Positions 8,887-17,354 of a stretch of 64,000 nucleotides of DNA are shown here, piece by piece. Within the stretch, counting starts at the first letter, position 1, and every line of letters starts with the position of its first letter. Below the pieces are notes generated by a model. It saw only the letters and a program-made list of their open reading frames with translations. It ran no database searches and was not told the origin of the DNA. Both the position numbers and the translations under genes were made by a program. Origin of the DNA: Anabaena azotica FACHB-119. GTDB taxonomy: Bacteria; Cyanobacteriota; Cyanobacteriia; Cyanobacteriales; Nostocaceae. The DNA lies in assembly GCF_014697625.1 (NCBI RefSeq), contig NZ_JACJSG010000041.1:16503-80502 (forward strand). The letters are read 5' to 3'.

Positions 8887-9943
8887 GGGAAATTACAACG
8901 TCTTGAATAGATGCCTCTAAGTGTTCTTGGATGACAAGTTCTTCTCGATCAAGGATGGCGCGTTTTGCGGCATCTTGAGCAACTCGAACAATCTGTGCTG
9001 CTGAAAATTTATCCAGTTTCTGCACTATTATTTCCCAGTTGATTATGCCAACTTCAATCGAGGAAAGTGTCTGTTTTAATATAGCCTCAATTTCTGCTGC
9101 TGTAGGCTTTGGCACCTCGATTACATCATCAAATCTTCTCCATACCGCTTCATCCAAAAATTTAGTTAGGTTTGTGGCAGCAACAAGTAACCCATTTGAG
9201 GCTTCGTATTCATCAAGTAGTTGTAAAAAAGTATTAACTACGCGCTTTATTTCGCCAACTTCCTGAATGTCTTCCCGTGATTTAGCGATCGCATCACATT
9301 CATCAATAAATAATAAACAAGGAGTTTGAGATGCTGTTTCAAATACTTCGCGCAAATTAGTTGCTGTTTCCCCCAAAAATGAAGAAACCATTGCGTCAAA
9401 GCGCACCTTCACAAGAGTCAGTCCTGTATTCCAAGCTAGACGTTCAGCCCCCATCGTTTTACCGCAGCCAGGAGTACCGTAGAGTAGGATTTTTTGGCGG
9501 TAGCGTAAACCGTGATGAGCCAGTCGGTCACGAGCAACATATTCTCTTTCTATACGGCGAAAACGCTCTTCCACAATATCTGAAAGAACCATGTGGTGGC
9601 GCAAACGCTCTCTAGGAATAGTGACAATAAAGGGGTGGTTAAAACGCTGTTTGCTCGACAGTAAAGTTAAAGAGTGAGTATCAGGGGTTTTTGAAATAGC
9701 GTCCCTAGAAGATGCAGACGGAATTACATCACGAGATACATCTGGTGAAAGCCCAGGTTTCTCAGGAGGAATACGAGGAGATTGACGGTTACTTTTATGA
9801 GCAATATTTTCGAGTTGTTCGGCAAGAACGGTGTGTCCTTTCTTACGCTCTTCCTCAACGACTATAGATAACATACTTTGGATCGCCGTTTTATCTTCAC
9901 TAGCGATCGCTCTAAATAGCCGTTTGAGCAACTCCCCTTTCAT
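8879..9943 (-). CDS. ietA: IetA-like AAA+ ATPase
   Basis: A 354-residue single-module AAA+ ATPase. Walker A is YGTPGCGKT with Lys162, and Walker B is LLFIDECDA. The sensor and arginine-finger area follows (LVAATNLTKFLDEAVWRRFDD). The N-terminal 90 residues are charged, helical and likely bind a partner. It is the first gene of the ATPase-subtilase pair and overlaps its partner's start. In IetAS-type pairs the ATPase is thought to regulate or load the protease; here that is inference from family context. Confidence 0.82.
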   Translation of the reverse strand: MKGELLKRLFRAIASEDKTAIQSMLSIVVEEERKKGHTVLAEQLENIAHKSNRQSPRIPPEKPGLSPDVSRDVIPSASSRDAISKTPDTHSLTLLSSKQRFNHPFIVTIPRERLRHHMVLSDIVEERFRRIEREYVARDRLAHHGLRYRQKILLYGTPGCGKTMGAERLAWNTGLTLVKVRFDAMVSSFLGETATNLREVFETASQTPCLLFIDECDAIAKSREDIQEVGEIKRVVNTFLQLLDEYEASNGLLVAATNLTKFLDEAVWRRFDDVIEVPKPTAAEIEAILKQTLSSIEVGIINWEIIVQKLDKFSAAQIVRVAQDAAKRAILDREELVIQEHLEASIQDVVISHV

Positions 9944-10155
9944 TATGTTAATTTACTACATTATAGTACTATTGTATTGCTGCGTGCGGCACAAAGCAAT
10001 CTTGCTTGTAAATACTTCATTCACCGTCATCTTACATTGCCTGACTACTGCCTGTAACTGCCTTTATCAAATTCTTCATAAGCAAAGAGATTATCTCTGC
10101 TGACTCATCGAGTTTAATATGGAATTGATAGAGTTTTGAATGCTTATCTTGCCTC

Positions 10156-10854
10156 TCATAATACAAAGCGGCTACCATTTTCAGCTAACCACTGCTTACG
10201 TAAGGCGAAATCTGGTATAACTCGCTCTATAGACTGCCAGAACTGTTGATTATGATGGGATTCGTGTAAATGCACTAATTCATGAACAATAATGTAATCA
10301 ATGATTCGAGGTGGTAGAAGGATGGTTAACCAGTGAAAATAAATGTTTCCTTGACTACCACATGATCCCCAATGAAAACCTAAGTCCTGAATTTTGATGA
10401 TACCGGGAGCGACCCCAAGTCTGGCAGAGAACAGGTTTAGCCGACGCTGTAACCAAATTTCAGCGTGTTGTGTGTACCAATGAATAAAATGCTCCCTAGC
10501 ATGGTTTTTTTCATTAGACCTCAGCATAAATCGACCTTGATAAAGACGTAGAGGAGTTGCTGATTTTGGTTGTACTAGCAAGAGTCGATAGCTGCGACCT
10601 AGATAATAAAATCCTTCACCGTTAACAAACTCTTTTTGTGACTGATTTTGGCAGAGTAATTCTTTTTGGGCTAACTTGGTGTAAATCCAAAAGCGTTTCT
10701 GTTGGGCAATTCGCTTGATTATTTCCAAAGGGCAGTCAGAGGGAGCATTGAGAATTAATTCTCCACTCCGGTCAATGGTAATGCCTACTGTTTTACGGCT
10801 GTCACTACGCTGCAAAACAAAGTATAAATCATCAATGACCAGAGATTCATTCAT
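10156..10854 (-). CDS. YgjP/SprT-like M48-type metallopeptidase (DUF45)
   Basis: A 232-residue zinc metallopeptidase-like protein. The metal motif HELVH starts at His191 with Glu192, in the context IIDYIIVHELVHLHESHH. The upstream conserved WGSCGSQGNI block is typical of the YgjP family. Its start overlaps the hsdR stop by four bases (ATGA), so it is co-translated with the type I restriction subunit. This family is often found next to type I restriction-modification genes; its role there is not settled. Confidence 0.88.
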   Translation of the reverse strand: MNESLVIDDLYFVLQRSDSRKTVGITIDRSGELILNAPSDCPLEIIKRIAQQKRFWIYTKLAQKELLCQNQSQKEFVNGEGFYYLGRSYRLLLVQPKSATPLRLYQGRFMLRSNEKNHAREHFIHWYTQHAEIWLQRRLNLFSARLGVAPGIIKIQDLGFHWGSCGSQGNIYFHWLTILLPPRIIDYIIVHELVHLHESHHNQQFWQSIERVIPDFALRKQWLAENGSRFVL

Positions 10855-13800
10855 GTGGTTAATCTTGCATGGAGGGCTTTTGCTAGTTCAACGATGCGAT
10901 CGCTTACTGCCTGTTGTCGAGAAAAGGGTATCACATCATGGTCGTCTAAAGCACGAACAATCCAACCCCTCAACACGTTTTGCGCGTGAGCATTTCGCCA
11001 AAAATCTACAATCCGAATTTCCTGGCGGATATGTTCTACTATTTCCACGGTAATTGCTGCCAATTTGTCAAGTTCGGTCTTAGGTAGTTCTCGACCTAAA
11101 CCAATTTCTTCTACTAGGATGCCTAAGAATGGGGCTTGAGTTCTGGGGTCAAGACCAGTTTCATCGGCTGGGCGACCTCGCCTCACATCTTGAGTGAATT
11201 GACGCAGTGCTTCCAGCAATTCTGCCCATTTATCCTGAAACTTCTCTAAAATTTCCTCTAGCCGTTCACTTAATTTTTTGTAGTAAGCTGGGTCTTCCTG
11301 AAAGTGTTGGCTGATGTGGTAGCGGGCAGCGTGTTCCATTTCGGATGCTTTGGCGCGGTCTGAAGTTCGAGAGTTAACAGCACTCGCAAATTCAGCATCC
11401 ATAATCGATATTGGCGGGACTTGGGGATCTATGCCACTGGCGATGATGTACTCATCTATTAGCTGCCGAACTTTATTTCCTGCGCCATAAATATTGAGTT
11501 GGAAGTCCCGGTAAAGATTGGCAGCAGCTTTGTTAATATAGCCGAAAATCTTCGCGTCCCGTTGGTAAGGTAATGCTTCTGGGCGAGGCATGACAATATC
11601 TAAGCTTTCCAAGAATTGCTTGAGCTTCACCACGAACTCAGCGCGAATTTTCATATCTCGCAGCAAATCGATGCAAGCGTTGACATCGGCAATATCTGGA
11701 ATACCTTGCCCTTGGAAAACTGCCAGCACGCGCTGATGGCGATCGCTTAATTTAGGTAACTCATCTTTGAGGCTAATTAAAGCGCCTTGGACATCTTCCG
11801 CACTATAAACTGCTAAAGCTTCTTTTAAATGTCGGGCAACACCGTAGTAGTCTACAACCAAGCCGCAGGATTTACAGGCATAGGTACGGTTAACACGGGC
11901 GATCGCTTGCAATAATTCATGTCCTTGCATTGAGCGATCCAAATACAAAACCTGCTCAATGGGGGCATCAAAGCCAGTTAACAGCATACTCTTGACGATG
12001 AGAAAAGCTAAACCGTCTTGTTTGGTTGCATCGGAATGCACCAGTGGTTTTTTAAAACGGTTGATGTATTCCTCTACTTTGCCTTTATCACTCCACTGCT
12101 TCCAGGCTGGATCATCGTTGTTGCTACTAGAAATTACAGTGGCAAACTCTAATTGTTTGATTTGCGCTAATCTTGGATAAATACGGGCTAAGAACTCAGT
12201 TTCGGGATTTGACAACTGTTGATTTGGGTCAAAGTTTTCTAACTGTGTCACCAATTTTTGATGAGCAGCCACAAAAGCTTGTTGATAACGCACGGCGGCG
12301 AGGCGACTACTGGCGACGACTTGGGCTTTAAATCCATTGGGTAATACCGTATCAACGTAATGACGCAACATATCCTCTGCCTTGGCTGCTATGAGCTTTG
12401 GTGCTTCCAAGACATTGCCTTCTGTGGCGTATTTGGCGCGAATTGCTGCTAACTCTTCGGGAGTGCGATCGCCAAACATATCTTCAAAAAGTTGGTCTAG
12501 CGTTAGCGAAGCTTTCCGAAGGAATCGCCCATCTGCCACCTCTGCCTCAGCCGTGCGTCCTTCATATAAAATAGGCACTGTAGCCCCATCGGCTTCTGAT
12601 TGTTGAATGGTGTAGCGGTCAATAAATTCCCCAAAAATTTCGTAGGTACGCTTGCGTTCCCCCACCAAAATCGGAGTCCCCGTAAAACCAATCTTGGCAC
12701 AGTTGGGTAACGCCTTCATCAAATTAGCGTGTAGCTGACTAGCTTGGGTGCGATGCGCTTCATCTACCAGCACTAGGATATCTTCAGAATCGTTGAGGAT
12801 AGGAAATTGCTCTGTTTGTGTCACCAGACGGCGCACATTTGCATTGACGTTGTAGTTAGCAGAATTTTCTGCGGCTTTGCAAACAGCAGGATTTCGCTTA
12901 GTGGCAGTAGATGGCAACACCATACTATTATCTTCGGTGGTGTCTTCATCTCGCTGTTGATACTTCTGAATTGTCGCAAAGATTAAATCTGGGCTAGAGT
13001 GTCGCAGCAGTGCTTTCAGTTCTTCGGTGTTAGTTGCTCTGTGGACTGTTTCGTTAGTGAGACTGGCTGTATTACTCAGTTGTTTTTCTAAGTCAACTCT
13101 GTCCGTCACTACAACAACTTTGAAACGCCGTAATTTTGCTAAAGTCCTCAGCTTGCGTACCAAAAATACCATTGTCAAGCTTTTACCTGAGCCTTGGGTA
13201 TGCCAGATAATACCGCCTCGTTGGTCATTTTCCCCATCTTGAAGGCGAGTTTGACCGTTTTGCAAGCGGCGGACTGCTTCCTGTACTGCGCGAAACTGTT
13301 GGTAACGAGCGACAATTTTGATATTTTTACCGCCAGATTGTTGAAATAGAGTAAAGTTGCGAACTATATCAAGTAAGTGGGACGGGCGTAGCATTCCCGC
13401 CACGAGAATTTGCTGACTGCTAAGTTTTGTCTCACCTAATGATGCTGCAACCTCAGCCATTGATATAGGGCTGGTATCTTTCCATTCCAGGTAATGTTCA
13501 TAGGATGCGCCAATTGTGCCAACTCTGGCGGCATGAAAAAATGTTGAAATTAAGAATTGATTGTAATGAAATAGTCTTTCTGCACCTTCATTGTCCGCAA
13601 TTTCTTCGCGTTGGTTAGAATAGCGGCGTAACTGAGTAATTCCTTCTGCCATTGGTTCTGTAGCCAAGGGACTTTTACACTCAATTACAACTAAGGGGAT
13701 GCCATTTATGAATAGAACAATATCAGGAACAATGTAATTGCGCCCACCGGGAACATCTACACGAAACTGGTTGATGATGAGAAAATCATTGCGTTCTGGA

Positions 13801-14168
13801 TGGTCAAAATCAATAAAGCGAACCGTTTGGTCTCTACCACCATCACGTTGTGGATCACCTTCGACTACAGTTCCTTTGAGTAGCAAATCGGTGGCAATTT
13901 GATTTGCTTCCATAAGTTTAGCTGTTCCCAAACGTTCTAGAGTACCGATCGCTGTGTTGATGCGTCCATCGTCGAGCCAAGGTTGTCCTTGTTCATCAAG
14001 GTTAATTTCGCGGATGGCTTTGTGCAGTCTTGCCGTTAAAAGTACATCTCGAAAGCTTTGCCTTTCGGTGAGGTAAGAAACACCAATGTCACCTTCAAGA
14101 TGCTGCCAACCCATAAGTTTGAGTTGGTTGATGAGAGGAAGTTCAACCAGGCTGTACTCGTTTAACAT
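10851..14168 (-). CDS. hsdR: Type I restriction enzyme, R subunit (HsdR)
   Basis: An 1105-residue motor-nuclease subunit. It cuts DNA after ATP-driven translocation when the HsdM/HsdS complex meets unmodified sites. The N-terminal nuclease domain shows Asp149 (VPDIVLF) and Glu163-x-Lys165 (IECKSP), a PD-(D/E)XK site. The SF2 helicase motor has Walker A GSGKS with Lys329, a DEAHRT box and TGTPI. LLTGFDAP and QAIARVNR are later helicase motifs. The length and all motifs look intact. It is separated from hsdS by about 1.9 kb that carries oppositely oriented Rpn-family genes. Confidence 0.96.
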   Translation of the reverse strand: MLNEYSLVELPLINQLKLMGWQHLEGDIGVSYLTERQSFRDVLLTARLHKAIREINLDEQGQPWLDDGRINTAIGTLERLGTAKLMEANQIATDLLLKGTVVEGDPQRDGGRDQTVRFIDFDHPERNDFLIINQFRVDVPGGRNYIVPDIVLFINGIPLVVIECKSPLATEPMAEGITQLRRYSNQREEIADNEGAERLFHYNQFLISTFFHAARVGTIGASYEHYLEWKDTSPISMAEVAASLGETKLSSQQILVAGMLRPSHLLDIVRNFTLFQQSGGKNIKIVARYQQFRAVQEAVRRLQNGQTRLQDGENDQRGGIIWHTQGSGKSLTMVFLVRKLRTLAKLRRFKVVVVTDRVDLEKQLSNTASLTNETVHRATNTEELKALLRHSSPDLIFATIQKYQQRDEDTTEDNSMVLPSTATKRNPAVCKAAENSANYNVNANVRRLVTQTEQFPILNDSEDILVLVDEAHRTQASQLHANLMKALPNCAKIGFTGTPILVGERKRTYEIFGEFIDRYTIQQSEADGATVPILYEGRTAEAEVADGRFLRKASLTLDQLFEDMFGDRTPEELAAIRAKYATEGNVLEAPKLIAAKAEDMLRHYVDTVLPNGFKAQVVASSRLAAVRYQQAFVAAHQKLVTQLENFDPNQQLSNPETEFLARIYPRLAQIKQLEFATVISSSNNDDPAWKQWSDKGKVEEYINRFKKPLVHSDATKQDGLAFLIVKSMLLTGFDAPIEQVLYLDRSMQGHELLQAIARVNRTYACKSCGLVVDYYGVARHLKEALAVYSAEDVQGALISLKDELPKLSDRHQRVLAVFQGQGIPDIADVNACIDLLRDMKIRAEFVVKLKQFLESLDIVMPRPEALPYQRDAKIFGYINKAAANLYRDFQLNIYGAGNKVRQLIDEYIIASGIDPQVPPISIMDAEFASAVNSRTSDRAKASEMEHAARYHISQHFQEDPAYYKKLSERLEEILEKFQDKWAELLEALRQFTQDVRRGRPADETGLDPRTQAPFLGILVEEIGLGRELPKTELDKLAAITVEIVEHIRQEIRIVDFWRNAHAQNVLRGWIVRALDDHDVIPFSRQQAVSDRIVELAKALHARLTT

Positions 14169-14273
14169 CAGGGGAAATTACGAGTGATTTTTTATTCCTT
14201 CATCATTGACTAGATTTACATGAACGGCAAGTATACCAGGGAACAGGGGACAGGTGACAGGGGACAGTATCCA

Positions 14274-14327
14274 TAGGGTGGGCAATGCCCACCGGCTCAT
14301 CGTTTTGGCGCTGCACTGCCCACCCTA
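14274..14327. repeat. Small inverted repeat (TAGGGTGGGCA / TGCCCACCCTA)
   Basis: Perfect 11-bp inverted repeats flank about 32 bp in the gap between the divergent hsdR and Rpn-like gene starts. The same GGGTGGGCAnTnCCCACC motif recurs at about 52431-52447 and, in part, at 61206-61222, so it is a dispersed repeat, perhaps a very small non-autonomous element. Confidence 0.6.
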
Positions 14328-14384
14328 CATATATTTCTAGGAAACGCTATAATAATTATCCTATTATAAAAATGTTATAATCTT

Positions 14385-15260
14385 GTGAGCTTTGACAACG
14401 TTTGTAAAATCTTAGCTGAAAAATATCCCCGCGATTTTGCCCGTTGGCTATTAGGCGAAGAACCGCAAAATATTAAAGTCTTAAAAACTGAATTGAGTAT
14501 TGAACCAATTCGGGCTGATTTTGTTACCTTTTTACAAACAGAAAATCAGATATTGCATATTGAATTTCAAACAAGAACTGCATCGAATACTCCCATTCCA
14601 TTACGAATGTTGGATTATTCAGTGAGACTAACTCGTACTTATCAAGTCGAAGTGGTTCAAGTAGTCATTTTTTTACAAGAAACCGATGACGAAATTGCTT
14701 ATACTCAAGAGTATGTCAGTAAAACTACAACTCACCGTTATCGTGTCATGCGGATGTGGGAGCAAGACTCAGCATTATTTCTAGAGAATCCCGCATTATT
14801 GCCATTAGCACCATTAACAAAAACCAACTCACCCGAAACTCTGCTATCCCAAGTTTCCCAGAATATTGCTAAAATTCCAGATAAAGCCAGTCAACAGGAT
14901 ATAGCAGCTTACACAGAAATTTTAGCAGGTTTAAAGTTTGAAAAAGATTTGATTCGTCACTTTCTACGGGAGGAGATTATGCAAGAGTCAGTAATTTACC
15001 AAGATATTTTACAAAAGGGTGAAAGAATAGGTCAAAAACGCGGTGAGAAAATAGGTCAAAAGCGCGGTGAGGAAATTGGTCAAAAAGCTGGCGAAGAACG
15101 TATAGTTATTCGCCTGATTAATCGAAAATTTGGGGAAATACAACCAGCTTTAATTGAGAGGATTAAACTTTTAACTACTCAAGAGTTGGAAGATTTAGGG
15201 GAAGCATTATTAGATTTTTCAGAAGTAACTGATTTAGTGGCTTGGTTAAATCAAGAATAA
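14385..15260 (+). CDS. Rpn-family PD-(D/E)XK nuclease/putative transposase with DUF4351 tail
   Basis: A 291-residue protein of the recombination-promoting nuclease (Rpn)-like family that is very common in cyanobacteria. The N-terminal nuclease core is visible (PIRADFVTFLQTENQILHIE, then FQTRT). A repetitive hinge follows (GQKRGEKIGQKRGEEIGQKA). A C-terminal DUF4351 block ends in LEDLGEALLDFSE. It starts at a GTG, since no ATG precedes the conserved start. It runs opposite to the flanking hsd genes and separates hsdMS from hsdR. Its C-terminal about 90 codons are duplicated twice just downstream. Confidence 0.8.
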   Translation: MSFDNVCKILAEKYPRDFARWLLGEEPQNIKVLKTELSIEPIRADFVTFLQTENQILHIEFQTRTASNTPIPLRMLDYSVRLTRTYQVEVVQVVIFLQETDDEIAYTQEYVSKTTTHRYRVMRMWEQDSALFLENPALLPLAPLTKTNSPETLLSQVSQNIAKIPDKASQQDIAAYTEILAGLKFEKDLIRHFLREEIMQESVIYQDILQKGERIGQKRGEKIGQKRGEEIGQKAGEERIVIRLINRKFGEIQPALIERIKLLTTQELEDLGEALLDFSEVTDLVAWLNQE

Positions 15261-15286
15261 ATTTACATTCCTACTAACATATCAAA

Positions 15287-15538
15287 ATGCAAGAGTCAGT
15301 AATTTACCAAGATATTTTACAAAAGGGTGAGATGCGCGGTGAACAACGCGGTCAAAAAATTGGTGAAGAACGTACAATTATACGTCAGCTTAATAGGCGT
15401 TTTGGGGAAATTGATTCATCCTTAATAGACAGAATTAGAATTTTAACTGTTGAGAACTTAGATGATTTAGCAGAAGCATTGTTAGATTTCTCTGATGTAT
15501 CTGACTTAGTAGCTTGGTTAAATGAACAAGAAAGTTAG
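15287..15538 (+). CDS. Duplicated DUF4351 tail, copy 2 (83 aa)
   Basis: This reading frame begins at the Met that is internal (residue 199) in the upstream Rpn-like gene and repeats its tail: MQESVIYQDILQKGE, a shortened Gly/Gln/Lys hinge, then a DUF4351 block. The block has diverged (RIRILTVENLDDLAEALLDF), so the duplication is not very recent. No ribosome-binding site is evident upstream. It may be a real small protein or a decaying partial copy. Confidence 0.5.
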   Translation: MQESVIYQDILQKGEMRGEQRGQKIGEERTIIRQLNRRFGEIDSSLIDRIRILTVENLDDLAEALLDFSDVSDLVAWLNEQES

Positions 15539-15582
15539 TCATCAGTAAGACAACCCCAGCTTTAATTTGAGGGGAGGAGATT

Positions 15583-15816
15583 ATGCAAGAGTCAGTAATT
15601 TACCAAGATATTTTACAAAAGGGTGAACAACGCGGTCAAAAAATTGGTGAAGAACGTTTAGTTATTCGCCAGATAAATCGTAAATTTGGGGAAATACAAC
15701 CTGCTTTAATTGAGAGGATTAAACTTTTAACTACTCAAGAGTTGGAAGATTTAGGGGAAGCATTGTTAGATTTTTCAGAAGTATCTGATTTAGTGGCTTG
15801 GTTAAATCAAGAATAA
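15583..15816 (+). CDS. Duplicated DUF4351 tail, copy 3 (77 aa)
   Basis: A second partial copy of the Rpn/DUF4351 tail. It is nearly identical to the parent gene in its last 55 residues, so it is younger than copy 2. The copied DNA includes GGAGGAGATT just before the ATG, which is coding in the parent but works as a good Shine-Dalgarno site here. Translation of this 77-residue piece is therefore plausible. Function is unknown; a tail-only protein could interfere with the full-length one. Confidence 0.5.
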   Translation: MQESVIYQDILQKGEQRGQKIGEERLVIRQINRKFGEIQPALIERIKLLTTQELEDLGEALLDFSEVSDLVAWLNQE

Positions 15817-16028
15817 AGTTAGTAATTAACAAGATATAGCAGGTGACAGGTAACAGGTGACAGGGCGAAAAGTTTTTTTCTGTCTACGTTTTATCATTTG
15901 CTGATGTCCTAACTGTCTTGGCTATTGCTATATTTATCAAGATGGCGTTTTTCTAGCTAGTTTCTTTGTTGCATCATGGCGTTATTTGATTATACAGTTG
16001 TAGATGTGGTAAAATCATTTTTGAAGCC

Positions 16029-17354
16029 TCAACTTGGCTCGGCTTTAACACTGAGCGAAGCCGAAGTGTTAATTTGGTTGACTCGGACTTTTCCTGTTAA
16101 TAAGTCGTGCATTAGTCCTTTTTTGTGGAGTTTGAGTTTTTCGAGATAGGCTTCTTCTTCGCGGATGCGGGTATCGTGTTGATCAATACCATGAATAATA
16201 CTTACTTGTTCTACAGGATCAGGAAGTGCTATCACAACACCAATTACAGTTTGAGAACCAATTTTAACCATACTACCTGAAGTCCCTTGAGCATTACTTG
16301 TAAGCTGTCTTCTCACAGGAAAGTGCTGAAGGAGTAGTTCCAAAAAGCGAGGGTTAGTTTTCTCATAAAGACTCAATCGCATCATTAAGTCTGGATAAAT
16401 ACAAGGTACTCCTATATCCCGATAGATACCAGCTAAAGCAACCCGTTCGCGGGTATTGGATCTGCTAAGTAAAAAATCTCCATCGTGCAAAATGGCATTG
16501 CTAACTTTTGGATCTTTAAGTGGTGCATTCTTTAGTTGACAAGGTTCAAAACCTTCTTCAGTAAGACAACTTAATCCAAGCATTAAAGTGCCAGTCCATT
16601 CATCAACTTCCTTTGGACTATACCCATTTTTTGGTCGTCCATTCAGCACTGATTCTAGTTTCACAACTTCCCAATCTTTCGGAATCAGCCCCAATGGTGA
16701 ATCTTTGAACTGTTCAGGATGCGCGATCGCATTTCTCAATTCCCCATTTTCATCAAGTCCGCGAGTCAGCAAATCGTGCAGCAGTCCAGCCTTGATTTGT
16801 TTGAGTTTGGCGATAATCGAGGTTGTGTGTGCGATCGCCGAGTCAATACTGTCAAGAATTTCAGCAATATAGTGTTGTTCAGACTCTGATGGCACAGGTA
16901 TGGTTAGTTCTACCATGTCCCGTTGAAAGATATGAGGAATGGAGCTACCTGAAACTTTATCTGCAACCAGCTTCTGAAATTTATCACCAGTTAAATAATG
17001 ATAGACATATCGTGGCACTAAAGGTGAGCGTACCCGAATAAGCATCATAGTCGAGTTAATAGTTGCCAAGCCAGGTAACTTATCAATAATGGCAACACGA
17101 CCAATAGTTCCATCTTTTGTCAGAATAATGTCGCCTTCCTCAAGAGCAATTTCCCTAGACTCAAGGTAGCGACGCATTGATATGTGGTCACAAGCAGACC
17201 AATTTATTTGCCCTGCTGTAATGTGATTACCAGCAATCAAGTATGGGCCATCTTCAGTATATTCAGATGCTTTAAGTCCTCGCCAACCAATACGACCTTT
17301 TATGTAAGCATACTTACCAAGTTTTTCCTCTTGCCAAACTGGTTTACTCAGCAT
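16029..17354 (-). CDS. hsdS: Type I restriction-modification specificity subunit (HsdS)
   Basis: The 441-residue DNA-recognition subunit that guides both methylation and restriction. It has two target-recognition domains, each followed by a conserved helix. The first starts around residues 10-30 and its central spacer is IAEILDSIDSAIAHTTSII. The second starts at PKDWEVVKLESVL, near residue 225, and its helix is near the C-terminus (GLMHDLLTGKVRV). Its start overlaps the hsdM end by 11 bp, so the two form an operon. The target sequence cannot be predicted by eye. Confidence 0.94.
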   Translation of the reverse strand: MLSKPVWQEEKLGKYAYIKGRIGWRGLKASEYTEDGPYLIAGNHITAGQINWSACDHISMRRYLESREIALEEGDIILTKDGTIGRVAIIDKLPGLATINSTMMLIRVRSPLVPRYVYHYLTGDKFQKLVADKVSGSSIPHIFQRDMVELTIPVPSESEQHYIAEILDSIDSAIAHTTSIIAKLKQIKAGLLHDLLTRGLDENGELRNAIAHPEQFKDSPLGLIPKDWEVVKLESVLNGRPKNGYSPKEVDEWTGTLMLGLSCLTEEGFEPCQLKNAPLKDPKVSNAILHDGDFLLSRSNTRERVALAGIYRDIGVPCIYPDLMMRLSLYEKTNPRFLELLLQHFPVRRQLTSNAQGTSGSMVKIGSQTVIGVVIALPDPVEQVSIIHGIDQHDTRIREEEAYLEKLKLHKKGLMHDLLTGKVRVNQINTSASLSVKAEPS

